Assembly (NCBI GenBank): GCA_947176425.1
Contig: CAMWQV010000177.1
Coordinates: forward strand, 1 to 5,563
Source: an uncultured Clostridia bacterium
Lineage (GTDB): Bacteria > Bacillota > Clostridia > Oscillospirales > Oscillospiraceae
Reading direction: 5' to 3'
Length of the DNA stretch: 5,563 nucleotides
The notes beneath the pieces are model-generated. The model saw nothing but the letters and a program-made list of their open reading frames with translations, was not told where the DNA came from and did no database searches. Position numbers and translations under genes: made by a program. This document shows, in pieces, positions 1 through 5,563 of this stretch. Each line of letters starts with the position of its first letter. Within the stretch, counting starts at the first letter, position 1.

Positions 1-2
1 GT

Positions 3-161
3 GGCGTTGACTCGGAAGAACTGCGGCACATGACCATCATGGAAAGCTGCGGCATTTGCTGGCGGTGCGGAAGCCCGCTGTTCAAGAGTCTGTTACCTGG
101 CTATGACTATCAGTGCTTTACCTGTGACGAGGACTTTTACAAATTTGAGCAAGACGCGTGA
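3..161 (+). CDS. Partial small zinc-ribbon-like protein (5' end outside window)
   Basis: Frame 3 is open from the first base to the TGA at 159-161 and gives about 52 residues of a C-terminal part. Four to five cysteines are arranged as two knuckles: CGICWRCG in the first half and CFTC near the end, about 20 residues apart. This is the pattern of a small zinc ribbon or rubredoxin-like knuckle, so the protein probably binds one zinc ion, perhaps for nucleic-acid or protein contact. The tail is acidic and aromatic (DEDFYKFEQDA). Internal ATGs at 30 and 39 could be starts, but neither has a clear ribosome binding site, so the gene most likely begins upstream of the window. The stop lies next to the ribosome binding site of the next gene, consistent with one operon. 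I do not recognise a named family. Confidence 0.6.
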   Translation, partial: GVDSEELRHMTIMESCGICWRCGSPLFKSLLPGYDYQCFTCDEDFYKFEQDA

Positions 162-177
162 AAGGGGGCTGTTAGCT

Positions 178-381
178 ATGAAAGTGCAAGCGTATATCCA
201 CAGCTTGAAAGACCATGAGCATAATCGCCATGTGCTGGGCGAGGCTGAGATCATCCGGTGCATTGGCGATAACCACTATTTGGCCGAGGTCAACGGTGTT
301 CGGTGTACGGCGATCTTCAACTTCTTCACCGGGGCCTACTATGTCGATGATGTGTACGGCATCCAGAAGGAGGCTATCTGA
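178..381 (+). CDS. Small hypothetical protein, 67 aa
   Basis: This 67-residue protein begins MKVQAYIHSLKD. I chose the ATG at 178 because a strong AAAGGGGG site (161-168) lies 9 bases before it; the open frame continues upstream to an ATG at 103, but that would overlap the preceding gene and has no such site. There is no signal peptide, membrane segment or cysteine pair. The middle (about residues 20-58) alternates hydrophobic and polar residues, with segments such as EAEIIRCIG, YLAEVNG and VRCTAIFNFFTGAYYVDD, and looks like a small beta-rich fold. It resembles short uncharacterised proteins found beside DUF3560 genes on Clostridia mobile elements, but that is recollection and no function is known. 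It ends one base before the GTG of the next gene, and that gene's ribosome binding site lies inside this reading frame, so the two are probably translationally coupled. Confidence 0.75.
   Translation: MKVQAYIHSLKDHEHNRHVLGEAEIIRCIGDNHYLAEVNGVRCTAIFNFFTGAYYVDDVYGIQKEAI
367..373 (+). promoter_or_regulatory. Ribosome binding site fixing the GTG start at 383
   Basis: AAGGAGG is a near-perfect Shine-Dalgarno sequence, 9 bases before the GTG at 383 and inside the end of the upstream 67-residue gene. It decides the start of the DUF3560 gene, because the longer open frame back to an ATG at 215 would run across nearly the whole upstream gene. Confidence 0.85.
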
Positions 382-382
382 C

Positions 383-1654
383 GTGAGACAGTACATTTTT
401 AATCTGGAAACGACCAAAATCGAACTTCATTTTGAGAAGTCTGAGTACAACGCTCTGACTGCGGAGCAGAAGGCCGATCTGAAAAGTTCGTTTCTCTGGA
501 GCCGATCTAGGGGCTGCTGGGTGAGCAGAGCCAAGGAGCCGAACCTTGCATGGGCGAAACGAATCGCCGTCAAGCTGGGCTTTACCGAGGAACAGCGGCA
601 GGGTGAGCGCCTTTCTTTCTCCGAGCAAGTAGAGCGTCAGGCAGAGCGGGCCGAGAGAAGGGCCGAGCGTTACGAGCAGTACGCAGAGAACGCAGAACGC
701 CGGGGAGAAGCCTTACAGCAGCCGCTTAACAGGATGCACGGCGATATTGCGTTCTTCACCCAGCCGATTATCGCTGGTCATGCCGGAAGTCAGGCGTTTG
801 CTCGTCGGCGGGAGAAGATGTTTGCCCAGTACGAGAAAGGCTTTGAGGAATATCGTAAAAGCGGATATTTCCAAGACAGAGCAAAGACCGCCAGGGCAAC
901 AGCGGACGGGGCAAAATACCTGGATGTTGCTTATCTTGACCGCCGCATCAAGGAGTGTAAGAAAGAAATCCGGGCCAGAAAAAAGAATATCGTCCACTAC
1001 GAAGAAACTTTAACTGCCATGGAGAACGGCGAGAAGAAAAAGCGGTTTGATGGTACGCCAATCTCCATAGAGGAAGTCACCGGATGGATGGAACATGAGT
1101 ATGAGTTAATCGAGAAGGCCATAGACAAGCAAGCGTTTCTGGAAGCCTGTGTTGACCAATGCGGCGGTATCCAGTTTAGCAAAGATAATATCAAGGTTGG
1201 CTATCATGTGCGGCTGAATGATGGATTTAATTCCGAGGTTGAAGTGATCGGGGCAGGTCCTCAGAACATCACCTATCGCATATTGAGCGGTGGAGCGAAA
1301 GGAATGGTTCTCCAGGCTGCCTATGCCGAAATCAAGGAAATCATCAAAGCAGAGGAGCTTCGGGAGACACATCCCTTCAAAGTTGGCGAACAGTTCACAG
1401 CGGAGCAGTTTGTCCAGGATGGTACACACAGGTGGAAAACCGTTCGTGTCACCTACGAGATCGTCAAGGCCACCACCGCAACGATTCAGCTAAAGCCTGT
1501 CGATGGGAGCGGGAAAGCTATTACCCGTAAGCCGAAAAAGTCCTACAACGGCAGATGGTGTTTCTCTCTGGACGATAACTACCACAATACGTTCTATAAG
1601 GCAGAAAGCACCACAGCCGAGAAGGTTGTAAAGGATGGTGAAGAAGGTGCCTAA
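383..1654 (+). CDS. DUF3560 domain-containing protein, 423 aa
   Basis: This is a soluble protein of unknown biochemical role in a family common on bacterial mobile elements. The start is GTG at 383, preceded by AAGGAGG, and the upstream stop TGA ends one base before it. Visible parts: an N-terminal module (about residues 1-68) with IELHFEKSEYNAL, then SRGCWVSRAKEPNL; a highly charged Glu/Arg coiled coil (about 80-112, with repeated AER units such as QAERAERRAERYEQYAENA); the DUF3560 signature (about 118-176) including FFTQPIIAGHAGSQAFARRR followed by a helical segment; a second charged helix (about 180-220); and a C-terminal beta-rich region (about 265-405) with two short repeat-like units, IKVGYHVRLNDG and HPFKVGEQFTAEQF. 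There is no catalytic motif I can name, no signal peptide and no membrane segment. The Arg-rich coiled coil could bind nucleic acid or oligomerise, but that is inference. The gene overlaps the ligase by 20 bases. Confidence 0.88.
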   Translation: MRQYIFNLETTKIELHFEKSEYNALTAEQKADLKSSFLWSRSRGCWVSRAKEPNLAWAKRIAVKLGFTEEQRQGERLSFSEQVERQAERAERRAERYEQYAENAERRGEALQQPLNRMHGDIAFFTQPIIAGHAGSQAFARRREKMFAQYEKGFEEYRKSGYFQDRAKTARATADGAKYLDVAYLDRRIKECKKEIRARKKNIVHYEETLTAMENGEKKKRFDGTPISIEEVTGWMEHEYELIEKAIDKQAFLEACVDQCGGIQFSKDNIKVGYHVRLNDGFNSEVEVIGAGPQNITYRILSGGAKGMVLQAAYAEIKEIIKAEELRETHPFKVGEQFTAEQFVQDGTHRWKTVRVTYEIVKATTATIQLKPVDGSGKAITRKPKKSYNGRWCFSLDDNYHNTFYKAESTTAEKVVKDGEEGA

Positions 1655-3668
1655 AAAACAATCGAAACCTGACAACGCCAGTGTCCAGCGGATCGCTGAA
1701 TTGGTTTCAAAGCTCAACCGCTATCGACATGAATATTACAATCTTGCAAAGCCCAGCGTATCCGATGCGGTCTACGACAGGCTCTTTGACGAACTGGCGG
1801 CACTGGAGCAGAAGACAGGGATTATCCTTAGCAATTCCCCCACACAGACTGTTGGCTATGCTCCTGTGAGTGCGCTGCGGAAGGTCAGGCACACCGTTCC
1901 GCTCCTGAGCATGGACAAGACCAAGCAAGTTGATGATCTGGTTTCTATGGTCGCCGTGGCTCCGGCCCTGCTTATGCTGAAGCTGGACGGCCTGACCGTC
2001 AAGCTGTGCTATGAAAACGGCGAATTGGTGGAAGCGTCCACCCGTGGGGACGGCGAGGTTGGCGAAGATGTTACCCACAATATCCCGGCGTTCCGCAATG
2101 TGCCGTTGAAGATCCCCCACAAAGGAAAACTCGCTATTACAGGGGAGGGGTTGATCCATACTGACGACTTCGAGCAGATGAAAGGCTCCGGGGACAAGGA
2201 GATCAAAAATGCCCGGAATCTGGCTGCTGGTTCTATTCGGCTGCTTGATCCGTCCATCTGCAAAGACCGCTGTATCTATTTCTACGCCTTCAATGTGATT
2301 GAGGGCATGGACACCTTGGGCGGCAACACAGATAGCCGTGGGTGGCTGCTGGAGGATTTGGAACCTCTTGGTTTTGAAATCTGCCCGTTCATACGGCTGG
2401 AAAAGAAAACATCTTCGGCAGAAATGGAGAGTAAAATCCAACATCTGAAAACCGTTGCAGACCTTGAAAAACTTCCCATTGACGGAATCGTGCTACGCTA
2501 TGACAGCATTTCCTACTCCCGAAAGTTGGGGAGGACTGGGCATCACTACAAGGACGGCATTGCGTTCAAGTTTGAGGACGATATGACGGAGACGGTCTTC
2601 CGCTCTATTGAGTGGACCCCAAGCCGTTCCGGGGAGATCGCGCCAGTGGCGTTGTTTGATCCAGTAGAGATCGACGGCTGCACTGTGTCGAGGGCCAGCT
2701 TGCATAACCTGTCCTTCATCAAGGATTTAGAACTGCATCCAGGCTGTCGTATCCTCGTTTCCAAGCGCAACATGATTATCCCCCACATTGAGGAAAACCT
2801 TGACCGTGACCGTTATGCCTCCAGTCTGATTCCGAAACGGTGTCCCTGTTGCGGAAAGCCTACGAGAATCTATGCTCGTTCTGGTGGTAAGGGTGGACAG
2901 GTGGCGACACTCCACTGTGATAATCCTGGCTGCCTTAATCAAATGCTTCGCAAATTCGTCCACTTTGTCGGGAAGAAGGCCATGGATATTTCCGGTATTT
3001 CGGAAGCAGTCCTGGATAAGTTCATTTCCAATGGATTCCTGACCACATATCAGGACCTCTATCATTTGGACAGATACCGCAGTCAGATTATACACATGGA
3101 GGGCTTCGGCGTCAAGTCCTACGAAAAGTTACAGAAGTCCATCAACACCAGCAGGAAAACCACGTTCGCACGGTATCTGGTGGCTATGGACATCCCCATG
3201 ATCGGGCGTACCGCAAGCAGGGCGTTAGATAATCGCTTTGGCGGTAACTTGGATGCGTTCGAGAAAGCGGCAACAGGCAGTTTTGACTTTACAACGCTGC
3301 CAGACTTCGGCGCAACTCTGAGTGGAAACATTCACGATTGGTTCCAAGTGCCGGAGAATCTTGAACTGTGGAGAACCCTTCGGGGAGAATTTATATTTGA
3401 AAACAGAAAGGACGTTGTTACTATGGAAAGCAAAAAGAATCCCTTTGGCGGCTGCACCATCGTTGCTACTGGCAAGCTGGAGCACTTCACCCGTGACGGC
3501 ATCAACAGCAAGATCGCCAGCCTCGGGGCCACCGCTGGCAGCTCCGTGACTCGCAAGACCAGCTACCTCATCTGCGGCGAGAAGCCTGGCAGCAAGCTCA
3601 CCAAGGCCCGGGAGCTGGGTATCCCTGTTCTGACCGAGCAGGAGTTTCTTTCTATGATCTCTGCGTAA
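1635..3668 (+). CDS. ligA: NAD+-dependent DNA ligase, LigA type, 677 aa
   Basis: The family seals 3'-OH/5'-phosphate nicks in duplex DNA in the cytoplasm, using NAD+ to form ligase-AMP at a lysine. All LigA parts are present in order. Domain Ia, about 25-60: EYYNLAKPSVSDAVYDRLFDEL, the NMN pocket. Nucleotidyltransferase, about 65-315: SPTQTVG, KLDG with nucleophile K116, TRGDG, GEG with E171, ARNLAAGSIR, IDGIVLR and AFKF with K312. OB fold, about 320-395: RSGEIAPVA. Zinc finger: C403, C406, C428, C433. Helix-hairpin-helix region, about 440-570. BRCT, about 602-677: ATGKLEHFTRDG, ending in EQEFLSMI. Length matches the family. Compared with E. coli LigA, Glu113 aligns with Met114, Lys290 with Arg288, and Arg277 appears lost. 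The ATG at 1635 has GAGAAGG 9 bases upstream; a GTG at 1647 is the alternative. The start lies inside the DUF3560 gene. It is probably an element-borne second copy, not the housekeeping gene. Confidence 0.95.
   Translation: MVKKVPKKQSKPDNASVQRIAELVSKLNRYRHEYYNLAKPSVSDAVYDRLFDELAALEQKTGIILSNSPTQTVGYAPVSALRKVRHTVPLLSMDKTKQVDDLVSMVAVAPALLMLKLDGLTVKLCYENGELVEASTRGDGEVGEDVTHNIPAFRNVPLKIPHKGKLAITGEGLIHTDDFEQMKGSGDKEIKNARNLAAGSIRLLDPSICKDRCIYFYAFNVIEGMDTLGGNTDSRGWLLEDLEPLGFEICPFIRLEKKTSSAEMESKIQHLKTVADLEKLPIDGIVLRYDSISYSRKLGRTGHHYKDGIAFKFEDDMTETVFRSIEWTPSRSGEIAPVALFDPVEIDGCTVSRASLHNLSFIKDLELHPGCRILVSKRNMIIPHIEENLDRDRYASSLIPKRCPCCGKPTRIYARSGGKGGQVATLHCDNPGCLNQMLRKFVHFVGKKAMDISGISEAVLDKFISNGFLTTYQDLYHLDRYRSQIIHMEGFGVKSYEKLQKSINTSRKTTFARYLVAMDIPMIGRTASRALDNRFGGNLDAFEKAATGSFDFTTLPDFGATLSGNIHDWFQVPENLELWRTLRGEFIFENRKDVVTMESKKNPFGGCTIVATGKLEHFTRDGINSKIASLGATAGSSVTRKTSYLICGEKPGSKLTKARELGIPVLTEQEFLSMISA
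3407..3425 (+). promoter_or_regulatory. Possible internal ribosome binding site and ATG before the BRCT domain
   Basis: AAAGGA at 3407-3412 lies 10 bases before an in-frame ATG at 3423 (Met597 of the ligase), exactly at the boundary with the BRCT domain. If used, it would give a free BRCT protein of about 81 residues. It could equally be a remnant of a formerly separate gene, or chance, because purine-rich Lys/Asp codons readily create such sites. Confidence 0.3.
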
Positions 3669-3686
3669 GCTGGGAGGAATCAAATC

Positions 3687-4067
3687 ATGTTGATTTTGGT
3701 TGTGGAGCCTGGGAGAGTTCCCAAAACCAGAGACATATCCGGCAGTCTGAAAGAGATGCAATCCATTGTAGGCGGGTACATTCAGGCAATCTATCCCTCT
3801 CCGGGGATTGCTCTGGTCTGCAATGAGGAAGGCTGGCTGCGTGGCCTTCCCGGAAATCGCGGTCTGCGGGACGAAAGCGGCGAGGTCAACAATATCATTT
3901 GGGGAACCTTCTTCCTGTGCGGCGCTCCTGCGGACGGAGAGGACTTCGTTGGCCTGACGCCTGAACAGGCAGAGCAGCTTGAAAAACAGTTCCATACCCC
4001 GGAGGCGTTTGTCGGCTCCAATGGCCGTATCCTCTGTGTCCCATGCCCTGCGGGGACCTTCATGTAA
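3687..4067 (+). CDS. DUF3846 domain-containing protein, 126 aa
   Basis: This small soluble protein of unknown function carries the DUF3846 pattern: an N-terminal strand MLILVVEPG, then SLKEMQSIVGGYIQAIYP (about 20-37), ALVCNEEGWLRGLPGNRGL (about 42-60), a segment IIWGTFFLCG (about 70-79), and a helix TPEQAEQLEKQF (about 91-102). The family is known mainly from phages and mobile elements of Firmicutes and Actinobacteria and has no assigned reaction. The ATG at 3687 is supported by GGGAGG (3672-3677), 9 bases upstream, and by a gap of only 18 bases after the ligase stop, so the two are likely cotranscribed. Three cysteines (79, 117, 120; the last two in LCVPCP) might form a small metal or redox site, but this is not established for the family. 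The C-terminal tail is short and no further domain is present. Confidence 0.87.
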   Translation: MLILVVEPGRVPKTRDISGSLKEMQSIVGGYIQAIYPSPGIALVCNEEGWLRGLPGNRGLRDESGEVNNIIWGTFFLCGAPADGEDFVGLTPEQAEQLEKQFHTPEAFVGSNGRILCVPCPAGTFM

Positions 4068-4078
4068 CCCAGTCAAAG

Positions 4079-4110
4079 CCCCGCTGTCCCGGAAATCCGG
4101 GATGGCGGGG
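4079..4110 (+). terminator. Intergenic GC-rich hairpin, possible attenuator or weak terminator
   Basis: A 15-base left arm (4079-4093, starting CCCCGC) pairs with 4096-4110 (ending GGCGGGG) across a tiny loop; only two of the pairs are G-T wobbles. A flanking AAAG (4075-4078) could pair with CTTT (4114-4117) past a three-base bulge. The sequence after the stem, TATCTTTATG, is only weakly U-rich, so full Rho-independent termination is doubtful. Partial termination, RNA-end protection or mRNA processing are alternatives. It occupies the only gene gap longer than 20 bases in the window, between the DUF3846 stop and the next start. Confidence 0.5.
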
Positions 4111-4122
4111 TATCTTTATGTT

Positions 4123-4129
4123 AGAGGTG
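4123..4129 (+). promoter_or_regulatory. Ribosome binding site fixing the ATG at 4138
   Basis: AGAGGTG lies 8 bases before the ATG at 4138 and just downstream of the intergenic hairpin. It favours this start over the in-frame ATG at 4102, which falls inside the hairpin arm and lacks a binding site. Confidence 0.6.
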
Positions 4130-4137
4130 CAGATTGG

Positions 4138-4740
4138 ATGGATGACAGAATCATCGGAGCATGGGTGCAAATCAAGTCAAAGTCCCACTACCACGGACGC
4201 TTCGCTGGTAAGTTCGGCGAAGTCGTACAAGACTATGAGGGCAGCATTGCCATTCGGATTGACGGCATCAACAATCCCCGGAGCAAGTACGGTGCCTTCT
4301 GGTTCAAAGAAAATGAAATCGAAATTATTGAAAGCGAGGAAACGATCATGGATGAAAATTATGTCACAGCCGAGGTCGCGTTCCTGAATGGGACGAATAT
4401 TGATAAGACGTACCGTTACGCACTCTATGACAGCAGTATCCAACCGGAGGACATCGTGGTTGTCCAGACTGGGCACCACGGGTTGGCAGTAGCGCGTATC
4501 GTGTCTGTGGCTGGCGAACCAAACGGCCCAGTGTCCCATGGGCGGGAGGTCATTTGCAGGGTAGATATGTCTGCCTACAAGGAGCGCAAGGCGCGGGCTG
4601 CTCAACTCGTCGAGCTTAAAGCACGCATGGATAGTAAGGTTAAACAGTTACAGAAAGCAGCGGTCTATGAGATGCTGGCTGAGAAAGACCCGGAGCTGGC
4701 GGCAATGCTCCAGACCTATAAAGAACTGCTGGGCCAGTAA
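4138..4740 (+). CDS. Two-module hypothetical protein, 200 aa
   Basis: I do not recognise a named family. From the ATG at 4138 the protein reads MDDRIIGAWVQIKSKSHYHG and seems to hold two modules. Module one (about residues 1-68) is beta-rich with Gly turns (FAGKFGEVVQDYEG, IAIRIDGINNPRSKYG, then FWFKENEIEII) and looks like a small SH3/KOW-type barrel. Module two starts at Met71 (ATG 4348) with YVTAEVAFLNGT, continues with EDIVVVQTGHHGLAVARIVSV, and ends in a charged helix (about 148-200) with KERKARAAQL and AVYEMLAEKDPELAAMLQTY, likely a coiled coil. The strand pattern of module two loosely recalls the 3'-end DNA-binding domain of PriA; that is a weak analogy. There is no signal peptide or membrane segment. 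It stops 17 bases before the DUF262 gene, implying cotranscription. The joint between the modules carries its own ribosome-binding-like site, so this may be a fusion or may also yield a shorter product. Confidence 0.75.
   Translation: MDDRIIGAWVQIKSKSHYHGRFAGKFGEVVQDYEGSIAIRIDGINNPRSKYGAFWFKENEIEIIESEETIMDENYVTAEVAFLNGTNIDKTYRYALYDSSIQPEDIVVVQTGHHGLAVARIVSVAGEPNGPVSHGREVICRVDMSAYKERKARAAQLVELKARMDSKVKQLQKAAVYEMLAEKDPELAAMLQTYKELLGQ
4334..4350 (+). promoter_or_regulatory. Internal ribosome binding site and ATG at the module junction
   Basis: GCGAGGA (4334-4340) stands 7 bases before an in-frame ATG at 4348, exactly where the second module of the 200-residue protein begins. Initiation here would give a separate product of 130 residues. 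There is no stop codon between the modules, so both the long and the short protein are possible. Confidence 0.4.
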
Positions 4741-4757
4741 GCAGAAGGGAGAACTGT

Positions 4758-5563
4758 ATGCAGCGATTTAATATTAACTGGACAGCTAAAGCCCTGACAA
4801 ATCAGATGGAAAAGGGCAAAGTCAACTACGACAACGCCGTGCAACGCAATCTTGTGTGGGACATTGAGAAAAAGTCCCTCCTGATTCACAGCATGATCTA
4901 CGGGTATGCGATCCCTGCCATGTACTTCACCCGTGACGAAAACGGCGTGTATGACAGCCTGGACGGAAAGCAGCGGTCAAATGCCATCAGCGAATTTCTC
5001 CACGACGAATTTGCGTTGTCTGCCGACACCCCTTCCGTTATGGACGAGAACGGGGACGTGGAGGACATCAGCGGAATGTATTTCTCCCAGTTGCCGGAGT
5101 GGGTGCAGGACAAAATCAAGGACTACAACCTGACCATCTACTACTACGCAGACATGACGGAGCAGGAAATCCGAGAGTTCTTCCGCAGGCTGAACAACGG
5201 CAAGCCTCTGTCGGCAATCGAATTGACCCGCGCCAACGTCCCCAGCTTGACAATCTTTCAGCAGCTTGCCAAGCATAGCGCAATTCAGTTTGTGGTTTCG
5301 GAGGCTGGCAGAAAGCGGTTCACGGACGAGATGATCGCCATGCAGCTTTATCAGCTTATCACAGAGGAATCCCCCGACTTCTCCACCAAGCCTTTCCGGG
5401 AATGGGCCAGCAGGGTCGAGGTTGACAGTGAGGTGTTGGACTCGATCAATTCCGGGCTGGATGCCTATATGGTGTTCGCCAAGAGCCTGATTGATGTCAA
5501 CAACAAGGTTCTCCGTACCATCAAGGGCAGAACGCACTTCATCAGCTGTGCCTATTACTGCTG
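4758..5563 (+). CDS. DUF262 (ParB/GmrSD N-terminal-like) protein, 3' end outside window
   Basis: The frame stays open from the ATG at 4758 to the window end, giving 268 residues without a stop. AAGGGAG (4745-4751) lies 6 bases before the start. DUF262 hallmarks are present: VQRNLVW at 28-34 (family form YQRxxVW), SLDGKQRSNAI at 67-77 (family form VDGQQRxxTL), and FFRRLNNGKPLSAIELTRA at about 141-159 (family FxRxN motif). The family has a ParB/sulfiredoxin-like fold that binds or hydrolyses nucleotides and, in proteins such as GmrSD and SspE, is joined to a DUF1524 HNH nuclease that attacks phage DNA. No HNH motif is visible in the part present, and whether one follows cannot be seen. The core glutamine position of DGQQR is lysine here (DGKQR), a common variant. 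The gene follows the previous stop by 17 bases, so it is probably part of the same operon. A restriction or defence role is possible but unproven. Confidence 0.85.
   Translation, partial: MQRFNINWTAKALTNQMEKGKVNYDNAVQRNLVWDIEKKSLLIHSMIYGYAIPAMYFTRDENGVYDSLDGKQRSNAISEFLHDEFALSADTPSVMDENGDVEDISGMYFSQLPEWVQDKIKDYNLTIYYYADMTEQEIREFFRRLNNGKPLSAIELTRANVPSLTIFQQLAKHSAIQFVVSEAGRKRFTDEMIAMQLYQLITEESPDFSTKPFREWASRVEVDSEVLDSINSGLDAYMVFAKSLIDVNNKVLRTIKGRTHFISCAYYC

Noticed and set aside
103..177. Upstream extension of the 67-residue protein to an ATG at 103
   Set aside because: It overlaps the zinc-ribbon gene and lacks a binding site, whereas the ATG at 178 has AAAGGGGG at ideal spacing.
215..382. Upstream extension of the DUF3560 reading frame to an ATG at 215
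   Set aside because: It overlaps almost the whole 67-residue gene, its Arg/Ser-rich translation looks like an out-of-frame shadow, and the GTG at 383 has an excellent ribosome binding site.
1707..2444. Minus-strand open frame of 245 codons
   Set aside because: It is wholly antisense to the ligase nucleotidyltransferase domain, so it is a shadow of its codon bias.
3225..4076. Minus-strand open frame of 283 codons
   Set aside because: It lies antisense to the recognisable ligase BRCT and DUF3846 genes, spans their junction, and shows no domain of its own.
4111..4120. TATCTTTATG as a possible -10 promoter element
   Set aside because: No matching -35 element sits at suitable spacing, and the position right after a hairpin stem explains the sequence as well.
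4043..4387. Alternative + strand frame, including an ATG at 4118 right after the hairpin
   Set aside because: The translation is Ser/Lys-rich and low in hydrophobic patterning, and it overlaps the better-supported gene at 4138 in another frame.
3485..4940. Short shared strings such as TTCACCCGTGACG (about 3485 and 4927) and GACGGCATCAACA (about 3496 and 4261)
   Set aside because: They are only about 13 bases long and lie within coding regions that use the same preferred codons for common residues; coincidence is likely and there is no repeat pattern.
4977..5537. Minus-strand open frame of 186 codons
   Set aside because: It is antisense to the DUF262 gene, whose motifs are clear on the + strand.

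Overview
The window is a densely packed stretch in which every gene lies on the + strand. It carries five complete genes plus one partial gene at each edge. Strong purine-rich Shine-Dalgarno sites precede nearly every gene, base composition is moderate (about 50-55% GC by eye), and the mix is DUF3560, DUF3846, a DUF262 protein and several small unknown proteins. This suggests a gut Clostridia-type Firmicute (Oscillospiraceae/Lachnospiraceae-like), in the accessory or maintenance part of an integrative conjugative element, conjugative plasmid or large prophage. The mobile-element assignment is inference: no integrase, relaxase, transfer or phage structural gene is visible here.

Layout: (1) 3-161, the C-terminal end of a small four-cysteine zinc-ribbon-like protein; (2) 178-381, a 67-residue protein of unknown function; (3) 383-1654, a DUF3560 protein of 423 residues with a GTG start; (4) 1635-3668, a full-length NAD+-dependent DNA ligase (LigA type) of 677 residues, overlapping the previous gene by 20 bases; (5) 3687-4067, a DUF3846 protein of 126 residues; (6) an intergenic stretch of 70 bases holding a strong GC-rich hairpin (4079-4110); (7) 4138-4740, a 200-residue protein that looks like two small domains joined in frame; (8) 4758 to the window end, the first 268 residues of a DUF262 (ParB/GmrSD-like) protein.

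Genes 1-5 are separated by at most 18 bases or overlap, which argues for one transcript with translational coupling. The hairpin at 4079-4110 is the only candidate point for partial termination or RNA processing. I see no convincing promoter, tRNA, CRISPR array, insertion sequence or attachment site.

The ligase is the only gene with a firm biochemical function (sealing DNA nicks using NAD+). It is probably an element-borne second copy, since the host would have its own chromosomal ligA. It differs from chromosomal LigA at several NAD+-site positions, and its BRCT domain has clearly different codon composition from the preceding part of the gene. The DUF262 protein belongs to a superfamily that includes phage-defence nucleases, but the window ends before any C-terminal nuclease domain could be seen. 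A joint role for these genes in element DNA maintenance or defence is a reasonable guess but not demonstrated.
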